The notes under the pieces were generated by a model. The model had not been told where the DNA came from. It saw nothing but the letters and a program-made list of their open reading frames with translations, and did not search any database. From positions 42,467,469-42,531,468 of the forward strand of contig OZ020485.1 of assembly GCA_963971405.1 (NCBI GenBank): 64,000 nt of DNA, in the 5' to 3' direction. The position numbers and the translations under genes are program-made. Positions 43,957 through 53,553 of the stretch are shown here, piece by piece. Origin of the DNA: Psococerastis gibbosa (lineage: Eukaryota; Arthropoda; Insecta; Psocodea; Psocidae). Numbering within the stretch: position 1 is the stretch's first letter; every line of letters starts with the position of its first letter.

Positions 43957-44760
43957 AGATATAGACATGAGTAATTTCATAGGAAATAATTTCCCTATGG
44001 TTAAATTTCAGATCCCTCGAGGGGGGGGGGGGGGTCCACCTCATTATATTAAAAACCCCTTAAAACTTAATGGCATATTCTGGAACGAACAGACCAATAC
44101 ATTGTAACAGCAGTAACAATGACCCATGGCACGTAATGTATTGAAGCGTGAATTTTCCATAATATTTTTTTGCACAGAAGAAAAGATTTTTTGGGGAATT
44201 CAACCTGTCCGTTTTTGTTACCCTATTGAACACCTAAAACATACCTGAAGGTATATAAATCATTTTAGTCATTTTTCATGAAAAATGAGTTATTTTATTT
44301 TTTTACCCCCAGAAGAAAACTATCAAGGAGCAAGCGACCCCCCGCATTTTCTTAACATTAATAGCGACTACAATATATGTGAATTTAAAAAAGAAATCGT
44401 TGGAGCCGTTTTGAGAAATAATTTTTTTAGACGTTTTTTTGGAGTTTTTTGAGAATAAAACCCCTCCAAATTGAGTTCGCCCAAAATAAAAAAAAATGGT
44501 CTCGATGTATGATTTTTGTGAACCTACATGCAAAACTTCATCAAAATCGGCCGGGTAGTTTGCCTGGAAATGGACCAACAATGGACAGACAGACAGAGCG
44601 ACAGAGCGACAGACAGAGCGACAGACAGACATTTCGTAAAAACCACTTTTTTGGGTTCCTGGGACCTCAAAACGTGTAAATCCGTTGAAATCTCGGAATC
44701 GAAAATTTCGAACATCACACATACTACGCATAAATTGGAAAGCAAAAATGGGACGAAAAA
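43905..44760 (-). repeat. Family H repeat, reverse copy
   Basis: From accggtccgagtttactcgaacatgctttcc at the left to aaacgtgtaaatccgttgaaatctcggaatcgaaaatttcg at the right, including tcaaggagcaagcgaccccccgcat and a GACA-rich tract at 44,580-44,632. The 142-codon minus frame (44,303-44,731), rich in SVCRSV repeats, comes from the GACA tract and is not a protein I can recognise. A G run with gatccctcgag at 44,015 may be another small insertion. Confidence 0.65.
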
Positions 44761-45290
44761 TAAATTTCTCTTATATATAATAAACCCTAAACAGGCTCTT
44801 TTATTATGATTTATATTTTATTGTAAGAAAAATTCACATAAAATCATTTGCGAGACGCCAGTTCTGGGCAAACTTAACAACCAGTGGAAGAAATCCTGGA
44901 GAAAAGAACCGTTCTCGTCACACGGGAGTTACGAGAATGACAAATGACAGAACGAAAACTTTTTATGTGCACCTGTTGGCTATATCGTGCATCTCCAACT
45001 TCAACTAACATTAATATTTTTTTCTAAACTCAACGGCAAAAAAGTTTTCGGATTTAAGGACACACTATAATTATTAAGTCTTTGAAAGGACAGATGAGGT
45101 AGAAACTATGGCAGTTTTTTTGTGATGATTGATAGCATTTTGAAAGTAGCGAAACTAGGAAAAAGATAGGAACGTCTTGAAAATTCAATGTCCACATCCT
45201 AAAAGTCCTCATAGTTCCTTTTATTACGTTACTATAAATAAATAAATAAATAAATAAATATGTGTTTCTGTTAAATTATACAATCAAGTA
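44761..45290. other. No gene seen
   Basis: AT-rich, ending with an (AAAT)n run at 45,233-45,260. Confidence 0.35.
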
Positions 45291-45730
45291 CAGTTGTCCC
45301 TCGATAATCCGACAGGTACGGGACCGACGTGGTATCGGATAACCGAAAATGTCGGATTATCGAAAAAATCTTCTCCGTAATGCGTTGGATTAATATATTC
45401 CCCCTCCATAGCCAGATAGTATAAGTCGCACACGGGCCCTTGCCTTGCGATATGGACTTAAGAAAACGCTGTAACATGGCATTATTGTATTGAATTATTA
45501 TATTGAATTATTATTATTCGATAATCGTAATTTTTTATACAGTATTGATAAGCATTAAATAGCTAAGATGTAAAACTACTGTAAACAGTTACAAAAATGT
45601 AATTAATGTGAGTCGTGGCTACTGTACAATGTTGGCTTAAGACGCAAAAAGCTGTGACAAGTCAGCCGGTGGCGCGTCGGACTACCGAGTACGTCAGATT
45701 TCAAAGTGTCGGATTATCGAGTGACAACTG
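45291..45730. mobile_element. Tigger/pogo-like MITE, 440 bp
   Basis: Inverted ends CAGTTGTCCCTCGATAATCC continuing GACA, and TGTCGGATTATCGAGTGACA continuing ACTG, with TA on both sides (45,289-45,290; 45,731-45,732). CAGTTGTCCCTCG ends and TA duplication are characteristic of pogo/Tigger elements (Tc1/mariner group). No transposase is present. The 68-codon minus frame derives from the end repeat. Confidence 0.8.
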
Positions 45731-45829
45731 TAATCACATTGACAAGAAAGTATAAAGTGAAATCGTCAAAATATCGTCACAATCAGGTAGTTCTGTCATT
45801 GTCATTGTGCTAGTGCTTCAGTGACAGTG

Positions 45830-46091
45830 TTGAAAGCTTTCACCAAGAGACGATCTCTAAGCAATTTAGGGAAGTTAGTAGCATTTCTCGCAGCTCTCAG
45901 TTCAATCGGGAGTTTTCTAAGGTAGGCGATACCTTGTACCAGGCGGCTGTGCGTGGTGCTGGCCTTACAAGGTCTCCCCTTTGCCTCGTGTTGTCGGTGT
46001 GGGTGTCCCCATTTTTTTTAAACTTCCCCCACACCTCAGGCTTTAAGATATGTAAAATGCACCTATATATGTTAAGATTTGGGGCTGCCAT
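45830..46091 (-). pseudogene. Probable LINE C-terminal fragment
   Basis: The minus frame contains NLNIYRCILHILK, then THTDNTRQRGDLVRP and SPTLENSRLN. A His-x-x-x-Asn-Thr-Arg-x-x-x-Asp-Leu arrangement followed by a Tyr/Ser-Pro segment is familiar from the region after the RT domain in insect LINE proteins. No frame continues upstream, so it is a decayed fragment at best. Confidence 0.4.
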
Positions 46092-46204
46092 GATATTTCC
46101 TGCTATGAAGTGAGAGCGACAACTACTAGACTTCTTCCACTATGAGTCAGTGTGAGCACTTCTAGGACAAAAGTGTTTTGAATAAAATAAAATAAATAAC
46201 CATT

Positions 46205-46600
46205 TACTTGCAAACAGACCTTCTTCTTCAAGTTACAGCCGGATGGCTGGTTAGCAGCAACATGTGGCTTCGATGTCTCCACTCCCCTCGATACTGGCAC
46301 GCCCTCTTCAGTTCCACGTACGTATTAGCCCCTACATACTCCATCCTCCTAACTTGATGCAAATATTCTTTTCTCGGGCGCCCTGGTCAATTGACGCCTT
46401 GTATGGTTCCCTCTATGATGCAGCTTACGAAGTTCTCGTGTCGAAGAAAATGTCCAATCCAGTGAACTCTTCTTTTACTTATCGACTTATCGATGCAACG
46501 AGAGTTTTTTTTTTCGCTTACTCCGGTTAGAACGTCCTCATTAGTAGTTTGGGCTTGCCGGGGTATTCGTAGCATGCGACGATAGCACCACATCTCAAAC
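46205..46600 (-). pseudogene. LINE ORF2 C-terminal fragment, reverse
   Basis: Minus-strand pieces in different frames read MWCYRRMLRIPRQAQTTNED, then RRVHWIGHFLRHENFVSCII, then MPVSRGVETSKPHVAANQPS ending CNLKKK. The WCYRRMLRI...TNEDVL and WIGHFLRH motifs are diagnostic of the C-terminal part of arthropod non-LTR retrotransposon proteins. Frame changes and a stop near 46,380 show it is dead. Its tail sequence is the one seen at 28.0 and 38.8 kb. Confidence 0.75.
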
Positions 46601-46634
46601 AGACCTTAATGTCCAATAAAATGCACATCTGGTA

Positions 46635-47417
46635 AGGCGCGGTTTCCACCGACCTCTAAGTGCAAAATACACATACGGTGACGTATATCATTAGTAAAGG
46701 CGAGGTTTCCACAGACCTATCATTGCTGAATGCAAATGACATTGACAGAAATTTTTGTTTTACTCTATGCCATAGTTAAAATTGATCAATGTTCATAGAG
46801 TAAAATCAGAAACAAACAAACTAAAATTAAAAAATGGCGTCATGGGATATGTTAATTACAAACATTTTAATTCTTCTTCTTCTTCTTCTTCTCGTGCCCC
46901 TTCAACGTTGAAGATTGGCGATCATTTGAGCGAAATTCGCTCATGATGATTGTACAAGGGATGCCCCGAAGGACCTTTAATAGAGTGGTTTCCCGTTGCC
47001 TTCTGCATCCTTATGCCGTTGACTCCTCTGTTGAATTCTTCCGCCTTTAGGGAGCTTTTTCTCTCCCATGGACAAAAGGGTGCCCATGCCCGAGCTCCAA
47101 GGAGCTAGGTGGGGGATCTTTAACCGGACCCCACTCGGTACTGCTTGGTCGGGGACTGCTTATTCATCTTATTCGCAGCTAACCATCATATCTGATGGCC
47201 GTTCACTATCCGCCACCTGTGACCCCACTAGTAGCCTGCAGTTCAGCCCTAGCAAACATTTTAATAGATTTCTATAAAATGAAAAGTTCAAATTTCCGTC
47301 AATGTCTTTTGCATTCTGCAATGAGAGGTCGTCGGAAACCCCGCCTAAATCTTGAATGACTGCTACCACGTCACCGTATGTGTATTTTGCACTTAGAGGT
47401 CGGTGGAAACCGCGCCT
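46635..47417. mobile_element. Family B variant MITE, copy 6, interrupted
   Basis: Ends AGGCGCGGTTTCCACCGACC and GGTCGGTGGAAACCGCGCCT with TA on both sides. The interior matches other B copies (tgcaaatgacattgacag, atggcgtcatgggatatgtt, atttccgtcaatgtcttttgcattctgcaatg). The terminal ~70 bp differ from other B copies (aagtgcaaaatacacatacgg). Interrupted by 46,871-47,253. Confidence 0.8.
46871..47253 (-). mobile_element. Family D retroposon with 11-bp target duplication
   Basis: AAACATTTTAA at 46,860-46,870 recurs at 47,254-47,264. The insert starts with (TTC)n, i.e. a (GAA)n tail in the reverse strand, and carries ggcgatcatttgagcgaaattcgctcatgatg and the ggtttcccgttgccttctgcatcc block also present near 39.0 and 40.0 kb. 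The tail and long duplication point to a SINE moved by a LINE. A 69-codon frame inside is incidental. Confidence 0.8.
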
Positions 47418-47980
47418 TAGGTGGGAGTGATGAACAGTAACTGTTGATACAGACAGGAAACAAGTGAAGTAACGAATAGGGAGAAAGGTGTCGTACTGTA
47501 CTTGGCAAGAATCGCTTGGAGGGAGGTCGACTATTGGAAATAAGAAACACGAAGAAAGTCGACGCGGATTTTCTCAGGGGACAAATTTCATTGCAACCTA
47601 CATGGCATGAGAGTCTACTGACACGGTCAGCAGTGGGACTAGAGTATCGGGAAATTGTGTTATTGTCTGTTTTATATCATCATAACATCTCCATTGCGAA
47701 TTATATGTCTTTTTGTTTGCGCTTCCTCTGACTTTTATTACTTTATTCAGCAAGGGTCTTGCCTTCTTCAAGTATAGCAGCAGACAAAAGCCTACACATA
47801 ATATAGCAATAGAATAAATATTCTGGGTGCGTGGAAATTGTTTTTCGAATTGAGATTGTTCAATTGATTGTTCAGCATGTATTCCAAAGTTGAGCAAGAA
47901 ATACTGGCCTTGTATAGGAGTGTTCCTGTATGTTTTATTGTTTATCCGCTGTGGATACCAAATACCAAATATACAATTGG
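47418..47980. other. No gene seen
   Basis: A 129-codon minus frame (47,598-47,987) and a 71-codon plus frame overlap it. Neither has a domain, signal peptide or composition that persuades me it is real. Confidence 0.35.
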
Positions 47981-47988
47981 TGTACAAT

Positions 47989-48291
47989 CATGGGCGTACC
48001 CAGAGAGGTGCAGGTGGGGGGGGGGGACATGTTCCCCTTAAATATTTGACTATAGTTAATACTAGAAAGAATTGGGTTTTCTTTGATGAATGATGATGAC
48101 CAGCTCGGATTCTACTGGTTCTTTCTTTGATGAATTTACACAATATAAAAAAGTGCGGGGAATTGAAACTTGATATAATATAATATATATTAAGATTAAA
48201 CATCAATATTCCAAAAAAATTCAATTAAACCTGAGTAAACCAATCGATTTAATCCCCTCCCCCCATGGATCCAATTCTAGCTACGCCCATG
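47989..48291. mobile_element. G-run hAT-type MITE, 303 bp
   Basis: Ends CATGGGCGTACCCAG and CTAGCTACGCCCATG. Flanks TGTACAAT (47,981-47,988) and TGTACGAT (48,292-48,299), one mismatch. G run near the left end. It includes agctcggattctactggttctt (48,101), the distal piece of the CAGTAGAATCCG hairpin. Confidence 0.8.
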
Positions 48292-48299
48292 TGTACGAT

Positions 48300-49028
48300 A
48301 GTAGGTGCCAACAACTTTTACATAATGTCATATCTCACATAACGATCAGCTTCAGTCTAATCCACTATTTCAAATAAAGATTCCACCTTTTCCCGTCTCA
48401 TCAGCCCTTCCCGGATGAATTTTGAAAACTTATTTATTGTGTAAGTATTCATTGCTATAGTGATAGTGAAAACCGTTAGCATTTCATTTCTTCATGTCTT
48501 CACTCCTGTGGAAATAACTCTTCTTGGCTCGGTATAGTACACACAGTATATGCGGCATTTGTATGCGTCAAAGACTGTTTTATGCTGAGATTGATTAGGC
48601 ATCAATTGGAAATTAATTAAATTTTTTATTAATTAATAACAGGTTATCTTACATTCATTTTGGAATAATGAAAAATAATTATTGAATTTTACTACAATGG
48701 CAATAAGTATAGGCCGCAACGTTTTAGATCGACGTTTCCTAGGCCCGGACACGTTAAGTAAGTAAGTAATTATAAGCTATGCTACAGCAGAAAAAGATCC
48801 GAGCAAATAAATCATTAGGCAGCGAAAGTTGAGATGACAGCATGGGGAGAAACATAAAACCGATGGACCTTTTGTTCACACAATACAAATTAAAAACCGC
48901 CTGGCCTCTACTCTTTCCCCTACAACTTTTATTACAGTTCACTCTGCATCTATGATTACATACTTAAACAGTACGTACAATACAATACAATGTTAAATTG
49001 AAGAGTTAAGACCAATATTAAATTAAAG
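48300..49028. other. No gene seen
   Basis: AT-rich. A 62-codon minus frame at 48,754-48,942 shows no domain. Confidence 0.35.
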
Positions 49029-49700
49029 AACCGGCCCCAGTTTGTTCAAACATGCTTTCCAATTTATCAACATTAGTAGATAGAGAATATGAGTAATTTC
49101 ATGGTAAATAATTTTCCGAAAGCAACTTGTCCGGTCTCGTTACTCAATTTAACACCTAAAACATGCCTGAAGGTAGAAATTATAGATAGAAAGATTTCGC
49201 AGAAAAATTATTTTTTAGTCATTTTTCATTAAAATTTAGTTATTTTTTTTTTTTACCCCCAGAAGCAAACTATCAATGGGCAAGCGATCCCCCGCATTTT
49301 GTTAACATTAATTACGACTACAATACATTTGAATTTAGAAGAAATCGTTGGAGCCGTTTTTGAGGAATCATTTTTTTAGACGTGTTTTGGAGGTTTTTTT
49401 TAGAATAATAAATAAATAAATTAAATCGGCCAAAATAAAACAAATGGTCCCGAGGTATGATTTTTGTAAACCTACATGCAAAATGTCATCAAAATCGACC
49501 GAGTAATTTGCCCGGAAATTGATGAACAGACAGACAGAACGACAGACAGACAGACAGACAGACAGACAGCCATTTCGTAAAAACCACTTTTTTGGGTTCC
49601 TGGGACCTGAAAACGTGTAAATCCGCTGAAATCTCGGAATCGAAAATTTTGACCATCACAAAGCTTTCCTTTTACTACTTATAAATTGGAAATCAATAAA
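49029..49700 (-). repeat. Family H repeat, reverse copy
   Basis: ccggccccagtttgttcaaacatgctttccaatttatcaac ... gtccggtctcgttactcaatt ... caatgggcaagcgatcccccgc ... (GACA)n at 49,525-49,568 ... tttttgggttcctgggacctgaaaacgtgtaaatccg. Confidence 0.65.
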
Positions 49701-50139
49701 AGAAATATTTGCCAGCCTATTTTCTTTATTCATAGTAGGGGTATTCCCCTCGTTTGGTTTTCCCTAAGGGAAAGTAGAAAACTCCCGTTTTTCTACGTAG
49801 AAAAATAATGCCACTTTACCCGACCTAACCTATCTTACCTCCAAAGACCCTTTGCCTTCGGCTATTAACTTATGAACATCTGCTGTAGTCCACCTCTTAC
49901 CATATGTTTCCTTTTTTTGTGTATTTATTAATTTCTTTCGCAGGGTTCTTTTTTCAAAAATTAAATAGAAATAAAAACCAAAATTCAAATGCAAAACTAC
50001 AACATATATGGCCGTTTGGCGTTTTCGATTCCCCAAGCTCAGTTTACCCAACCAAGTAGTTAGGTAAAGTGTTTTAATTTTATATTATATAAATTTTATA
50101 TTTTTTATTTTTTATTTTTTAATTATATTATAATAGTGT
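49701..50139. other. No gene seen
   Basis: A 73-codon minus frame (49,830-50,051) without recognisable domain; AT-rich. Confidence 0.3.
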
Positions 50140-50865
50140 TTTAGGTGTTAAATTGAGTAACGAAACCGGACAGGTTACTTGCCCAAAAAACTATTTGGTT
50201 TTGTGCAAAAAATGTTTTTTTGAAAAAATGATAGAAAATACACGCTGAAATGCATGGCGTGCTCTGCCATTATTGCTGTGTGGTAACGTTTTGGTCTGAC
50301 CTATTAACTATATAGAGTTTACCTCACCTCCAGTGACGTTAGATGGACAACCCCCCCCCCCCTTCCCGAGATATCGGAAATTTAACCATATGAAAATTAT
50401 TTACCATGAAATTACTGCTGTTTCCAACGCCAGCTTTCAGCATTTCTGCTTTAAGCAACCCTGTCAGCCTGGCGGGGGGAGTGAGTCTGTTTGTTAACTT
50501 GAGGCACCCTAAGGGCAGACTCTTTCACCTCGGGGGAAAGGGGACTTGACTGACAAGGTGGACCTACTGATTATAGTGGATTCCGAACCACTTGGGGAAC
50601 GTAGGAAAGTCACACGATTAAATCGGAGGAGACCAGGACTCGACACGCACGTAGACTGACTGGTATTGCCTCTGCGCGTAGTCATGTCCCACCATGTTCC
50701 CCTGCCAACGCTGTGCACACTACAAAGTTTGCCGCAGTTTGAAACATGCTCTGTTCTCCTGGATTCATCTTGGTATAACCGTTGGCACCATGAAATTACT
50801 CATTTTGTCTATCTGCTAATTTTGATAAATTGGAAAGCATGTTCGAGTAAACTCGGACCGGTTTC
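50140..50865 (+). repeat. Family H right part, split by a G retroposon
   Basis: gttttaggtgttaaattgagtaacgaaaccggacaggttacttgccc to 50,416, then after the insertion cattttgtctatctgctaa...ttggaaagcatgttcgagtaaactcggaccgg. The 5' half of the family is absent. A C run with ttcccgagat at 50,350 parallels the G run at 44,015. Confidence 0.6.
50417..50786 (-). mobile_element. Family G retroposon with 14-bp target duplication
   Basis: ACCATGAAATTACT is present at 50,403-50,416 and 50,787-50,800. The 370-bp insert is the longest G copy in the window, from tttccaacgccagctttcagc to ctggattcatcttggtataacc. The 69-codon minus frame is not a gene. Confidence 0.85.
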
Positions 50866-51557
50866 TTTAAAAGGGTATTAGGAGTAATCATGAAAGGTAT
50901 GATTTTTGAGGGATGAAACAAAGAATGAAATGAGAGAATGAAAAGCCATGAAGAGGTTGAATGTGAGATTGATCACAATAGAAGCGGAGTTGTTATTAGT
51001 TTTTTATATTGATAATTTGCTTTCATTTTGCTGGGAAAGCAATACTGTTAGATTTAAATAAATGTTGTCTATGTATTGTACCTCATTCAAATGGGCAATA
51101 ACTAGGATTTTAACTTAGACATTAACATATATAATATGTATAATACTGGCATCAAAGAATCAAAATTTTTAATGCAATACTATTCCAAAATTAATGTTCT
51201 CAACACTATGGATTATTGAAGTTTATCCAACAAATAATCAGAGTTTCACTAAAAGAAAAACGTAACTCCCCCCCTTGTTTTGCGAACGGTGTTATGAATA
51301 TCTTGATTGCTGCGAGGTCAACTTTATGAAAATTTTAGCATCACAAATTGCTTTCAACCTTCCTTCGCTGTTTATAATGGCAAGCAACTGACGCCTACAT
51401 TAAATATTTTATATACTTAGAAGAAAATCTTGTGGTCATTCAGCAAATGGGTTTCAAGTTGCCTTGTTCTAACCCACGTTATTTTAATCTATTGGTAAAG
51501 GTTAATGGCAATGGTGTAATATTATTTAACAAACTTAATAATTCAGAGAAGAATATA
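50866..51557. other. No gene seen
   Basis: AT-rich, no long frame or recognised repeat. Confidence 0.4.
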
Positions 51558-51770
51558 AGAGCAATGTAGAGTAGTGGTATAGACTCCGACTTTCACCCGA
51601 AAGGTTGTTGGTTCGAGCCCAATACTTGCTACATTTTCTGGTCATGCTTCTGAGGGCATGTAAAGCAGGCGGTCCCGGGTCTTCCTAGTTGAGCTTAACT
51701 CCGCTAGGTTGGCTCAGTAATAGAACAAAAAAGTCAAAATTTGTTTATTTTTTTTTATTTAAGTCATGGC
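51558..51770 (+). repeat. Family A SINE, forward, body deletion
   Basis: gcaatgtagagtagtggtatagactccgactttcacccgaaaggttgttggttcgagccc. The body lacks gagagggctttatagccc before cttaactccgctagg. T-rich tail. Confidence 0.75.
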
Positions 51771-51793
51771 CTATTTTTATAGTTATTTATTTA

Positions 51794-52055
51794 TTTAAGG
51801 ACTTTTTATGGACCCAGGCCTACTTACCTTATAGTGGCCCATAGGTCCCTTGCCCAATGCCAACGACCCCATGGATTTTGGGACATAATTATTGTTGTTT
51901 CCGTTTGAATGTTTGGTCATTGGCAGACTGGTATATACGTTCTCGATGTCAACCAACACCGGCTACAAACGATAATTAACAAGCTGAGACAAGCTCACTA
52001 TTGACGCAATGAAACAGGCCGGCAGGAAACTTAACCAAGTACAGATACGAGTCTC
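51794..52055 (+). repeat. Family F repeat, forward copy
   Basis: tttaaggactttttatggacccaggcctacttaccttatagtggcccataggtccc to aacttaaccaagtacagatacgagt. Full-length. Confidence 0.7.
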
Positions 52056-52567
52056 CTCATTATTCGAATCATTTCATGAATTCATTGATGGACATACAAA
52101 TTACAAAATAAAAAAAATTGATGTGCCCCCAACCCCTTATGAGAAGGGAAAAAAAATTGAGAAATAAATGTAAAACAGAGATAACTCGAATTTGATTGCG
52201 ACTGCTGAAATATCTCGGTCTTATGGACCGCTTAAAACGGCAAATTGCCCTATTGAATTTTGTAACCACAAGTGTGCTGTAATTACTTAACCTTTCAATC
52301 CTCAAGCACGGCAACGGTTGGAATTTTCATTTTCACCAGCCCCTCGTCTATAAAGTTTTCTAATGTTTCTGCTCGCATTCGTTTTTTAATAGGATTTTAT
52401 ATACAGCCTAAAAGAAAATTGATAATTCGCATGCCTGTTTTAATTGTAAAGAAAAATGTGCACAGCAAGCGTAGTACCCAAACAAAAGGATAAGTTATCT
52501 GAATAGATCCCTGGGGATATGGCTAAATATACCAACCGGTACGGTATTGTTATTACTATTGCCTATG
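52056..52567. other. No gene seen
   Basis: Frames of 81 (minus) and 73 (plus) codons overlap and have no domain. Confidence 0.3.
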
Positions 52568-52725
52568 GGACTCGTATCTGTATGTTAACCTACTTGGTTA
52601 AGTCATGCGCCAATGGTAAGCTTGTCCCAGCTGGTCCATTATCACTTGTAGCCGCTGTAGGTTGACATCGAGGACGTATACCAGTTTGCCAATGGCTCAA
52701 AATTTTTACAGAAGCAATTTAGATA
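52568..52725 (-). repeat. Family F repeat, reverse, partial
   Basis: gactcgtatctgtatgttaacctacttggttaagtcatg, cttgtcccagctggtccattatcacttgtagccgctgtagg, ttgacatcgaggacgtataccagtttgccaatgg, then lost. Followed by an (AATTG)n tract and acgactttattgc. Confidence 0.65.
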
Positions 52726-52844
52726 ATGAATTGAATTGAATTGAAAACGACTTTATTGCAAAAAAACAAAACAAACGGCGAACAATAAAGTCTTCTTTTC
52801 GTGCTAACCTTAAAAAATAATGTCAAAAATAAGAAGGTTTAGGT

Positions 52845-53231
52845 TGTGGGGACCACTTAGTCCCACATGTGTAATAACCAGTCTGCTTCCAGCTTCACCT
52901 TTTTCCCGGTAGATGGCACTGTTCACATTCAGATAATTCAATATTCCTCAATCTTCCTTTTTCGTATTTATTTCTCTTATTCAATAATATCTTTAATCTA
53001 CCCTCTGTGTCTCATCAGCTCCTTTAGCTGTGGACACAGAGTTGGTTTTTCTATATGGAAGCAGGCTGGATCAAATTCAATATTAATTGTAAGCATGTAT
53101 CGTTCTCGTCTCACAGCTCATATTGTAACCACTGTGTGTTAAATTACTCTAACTTGAGTCGAAGCACTGCAATACAAACCAATTCAAGTCTACACTGCCT
53201 ATTCAATTGCATCGTCCATCGACTAGCTACA
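52845..53231 (+). repeat. 5' LTR, 387 bp
   Basis: Starts TGTGGGGACCACTTAGTCCC and ends CATCGACTAGCTACA, i.e. TG...CA. Compared with the 3' LTR I count four substitutions (in the tttttcgtattt, aataat and ctgtgtctc segments) and no indels, about 1%. The 91-codon and 145-codon frames within and after it are incidental. Confidence 0.95.
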
Positions 53232-53232
53232 T

Positions 53233-53250
53233 TGGTGACCCTCGACAACG
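53233..53250 (+). promoter_or_regulatory. Putative primer-binding site
   Basis: TGGTGACCCTCGACAACG begins one base after the LTR. TGGTGACCC would pair with the 3' end of insect tRNA-Trp (GGGUCACCA); after that the match needs an extra T. The tRNA assignment is from memory and tentative. Confidence 0.55.
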
Positions 53251-53261
53251 GAACAAGCAGC

Positions 53262-53470
53262 CTTCCAGATTCCAGTTCCAGTTCCAGGCAGTTCCAGTTC
53301 CAGCCAGTTCCTGCTTCCAGCCAGTTCCTGCTTCCAGCCAGTTCCTGCTTCCAGCCAGTTCCAGCTTCCAGCCAGTTCCAGCTTCCAGCCAGTTCCAGTT
53401 CCAGCCAGTTCCAGTTCCAGCTTCCAGCCAGTTCCAGTTCCAGCCCGTTCCAGTTCCAGTTACAGCCTCC
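53262..53470 (+). repeat. Minisatellite in gypsy leader
   Basis: Tandem units of TTCCAG and CCAGTTCC[TA]GCTTCCAG, about 17 bp, repeated roughly a dozen times. All three plus frames are open through it, giving Gln/Pro/Ser-rich translations. A separate 9-18 bp array of GCTACAACC type follows at 53,575-53,650, inside the start of gag. Confidence 0.85.
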
Positions 53471-53553
53471 AGAACGTCTCATCCGGTCATAGGCGGTGGA
53501 AACCACCCCGGAGCAGCTACATTCACCGCAGCAGCACAGCCACAACCTGCAAG

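Noticed and set aside
44303-44731. 142-codon minus frame rich in SVCRSV repeats
   Set aside because: It lies entirely within family H and its repetitive part is the translation of a GACA tract; other H copies do not keep the frame.
47598-47987. 129-codon minus frame
   Set aside because: No domain, no conserved relative in the window, ordinary AT-rich composition; a frame of this length can occur by chance in a window this long.
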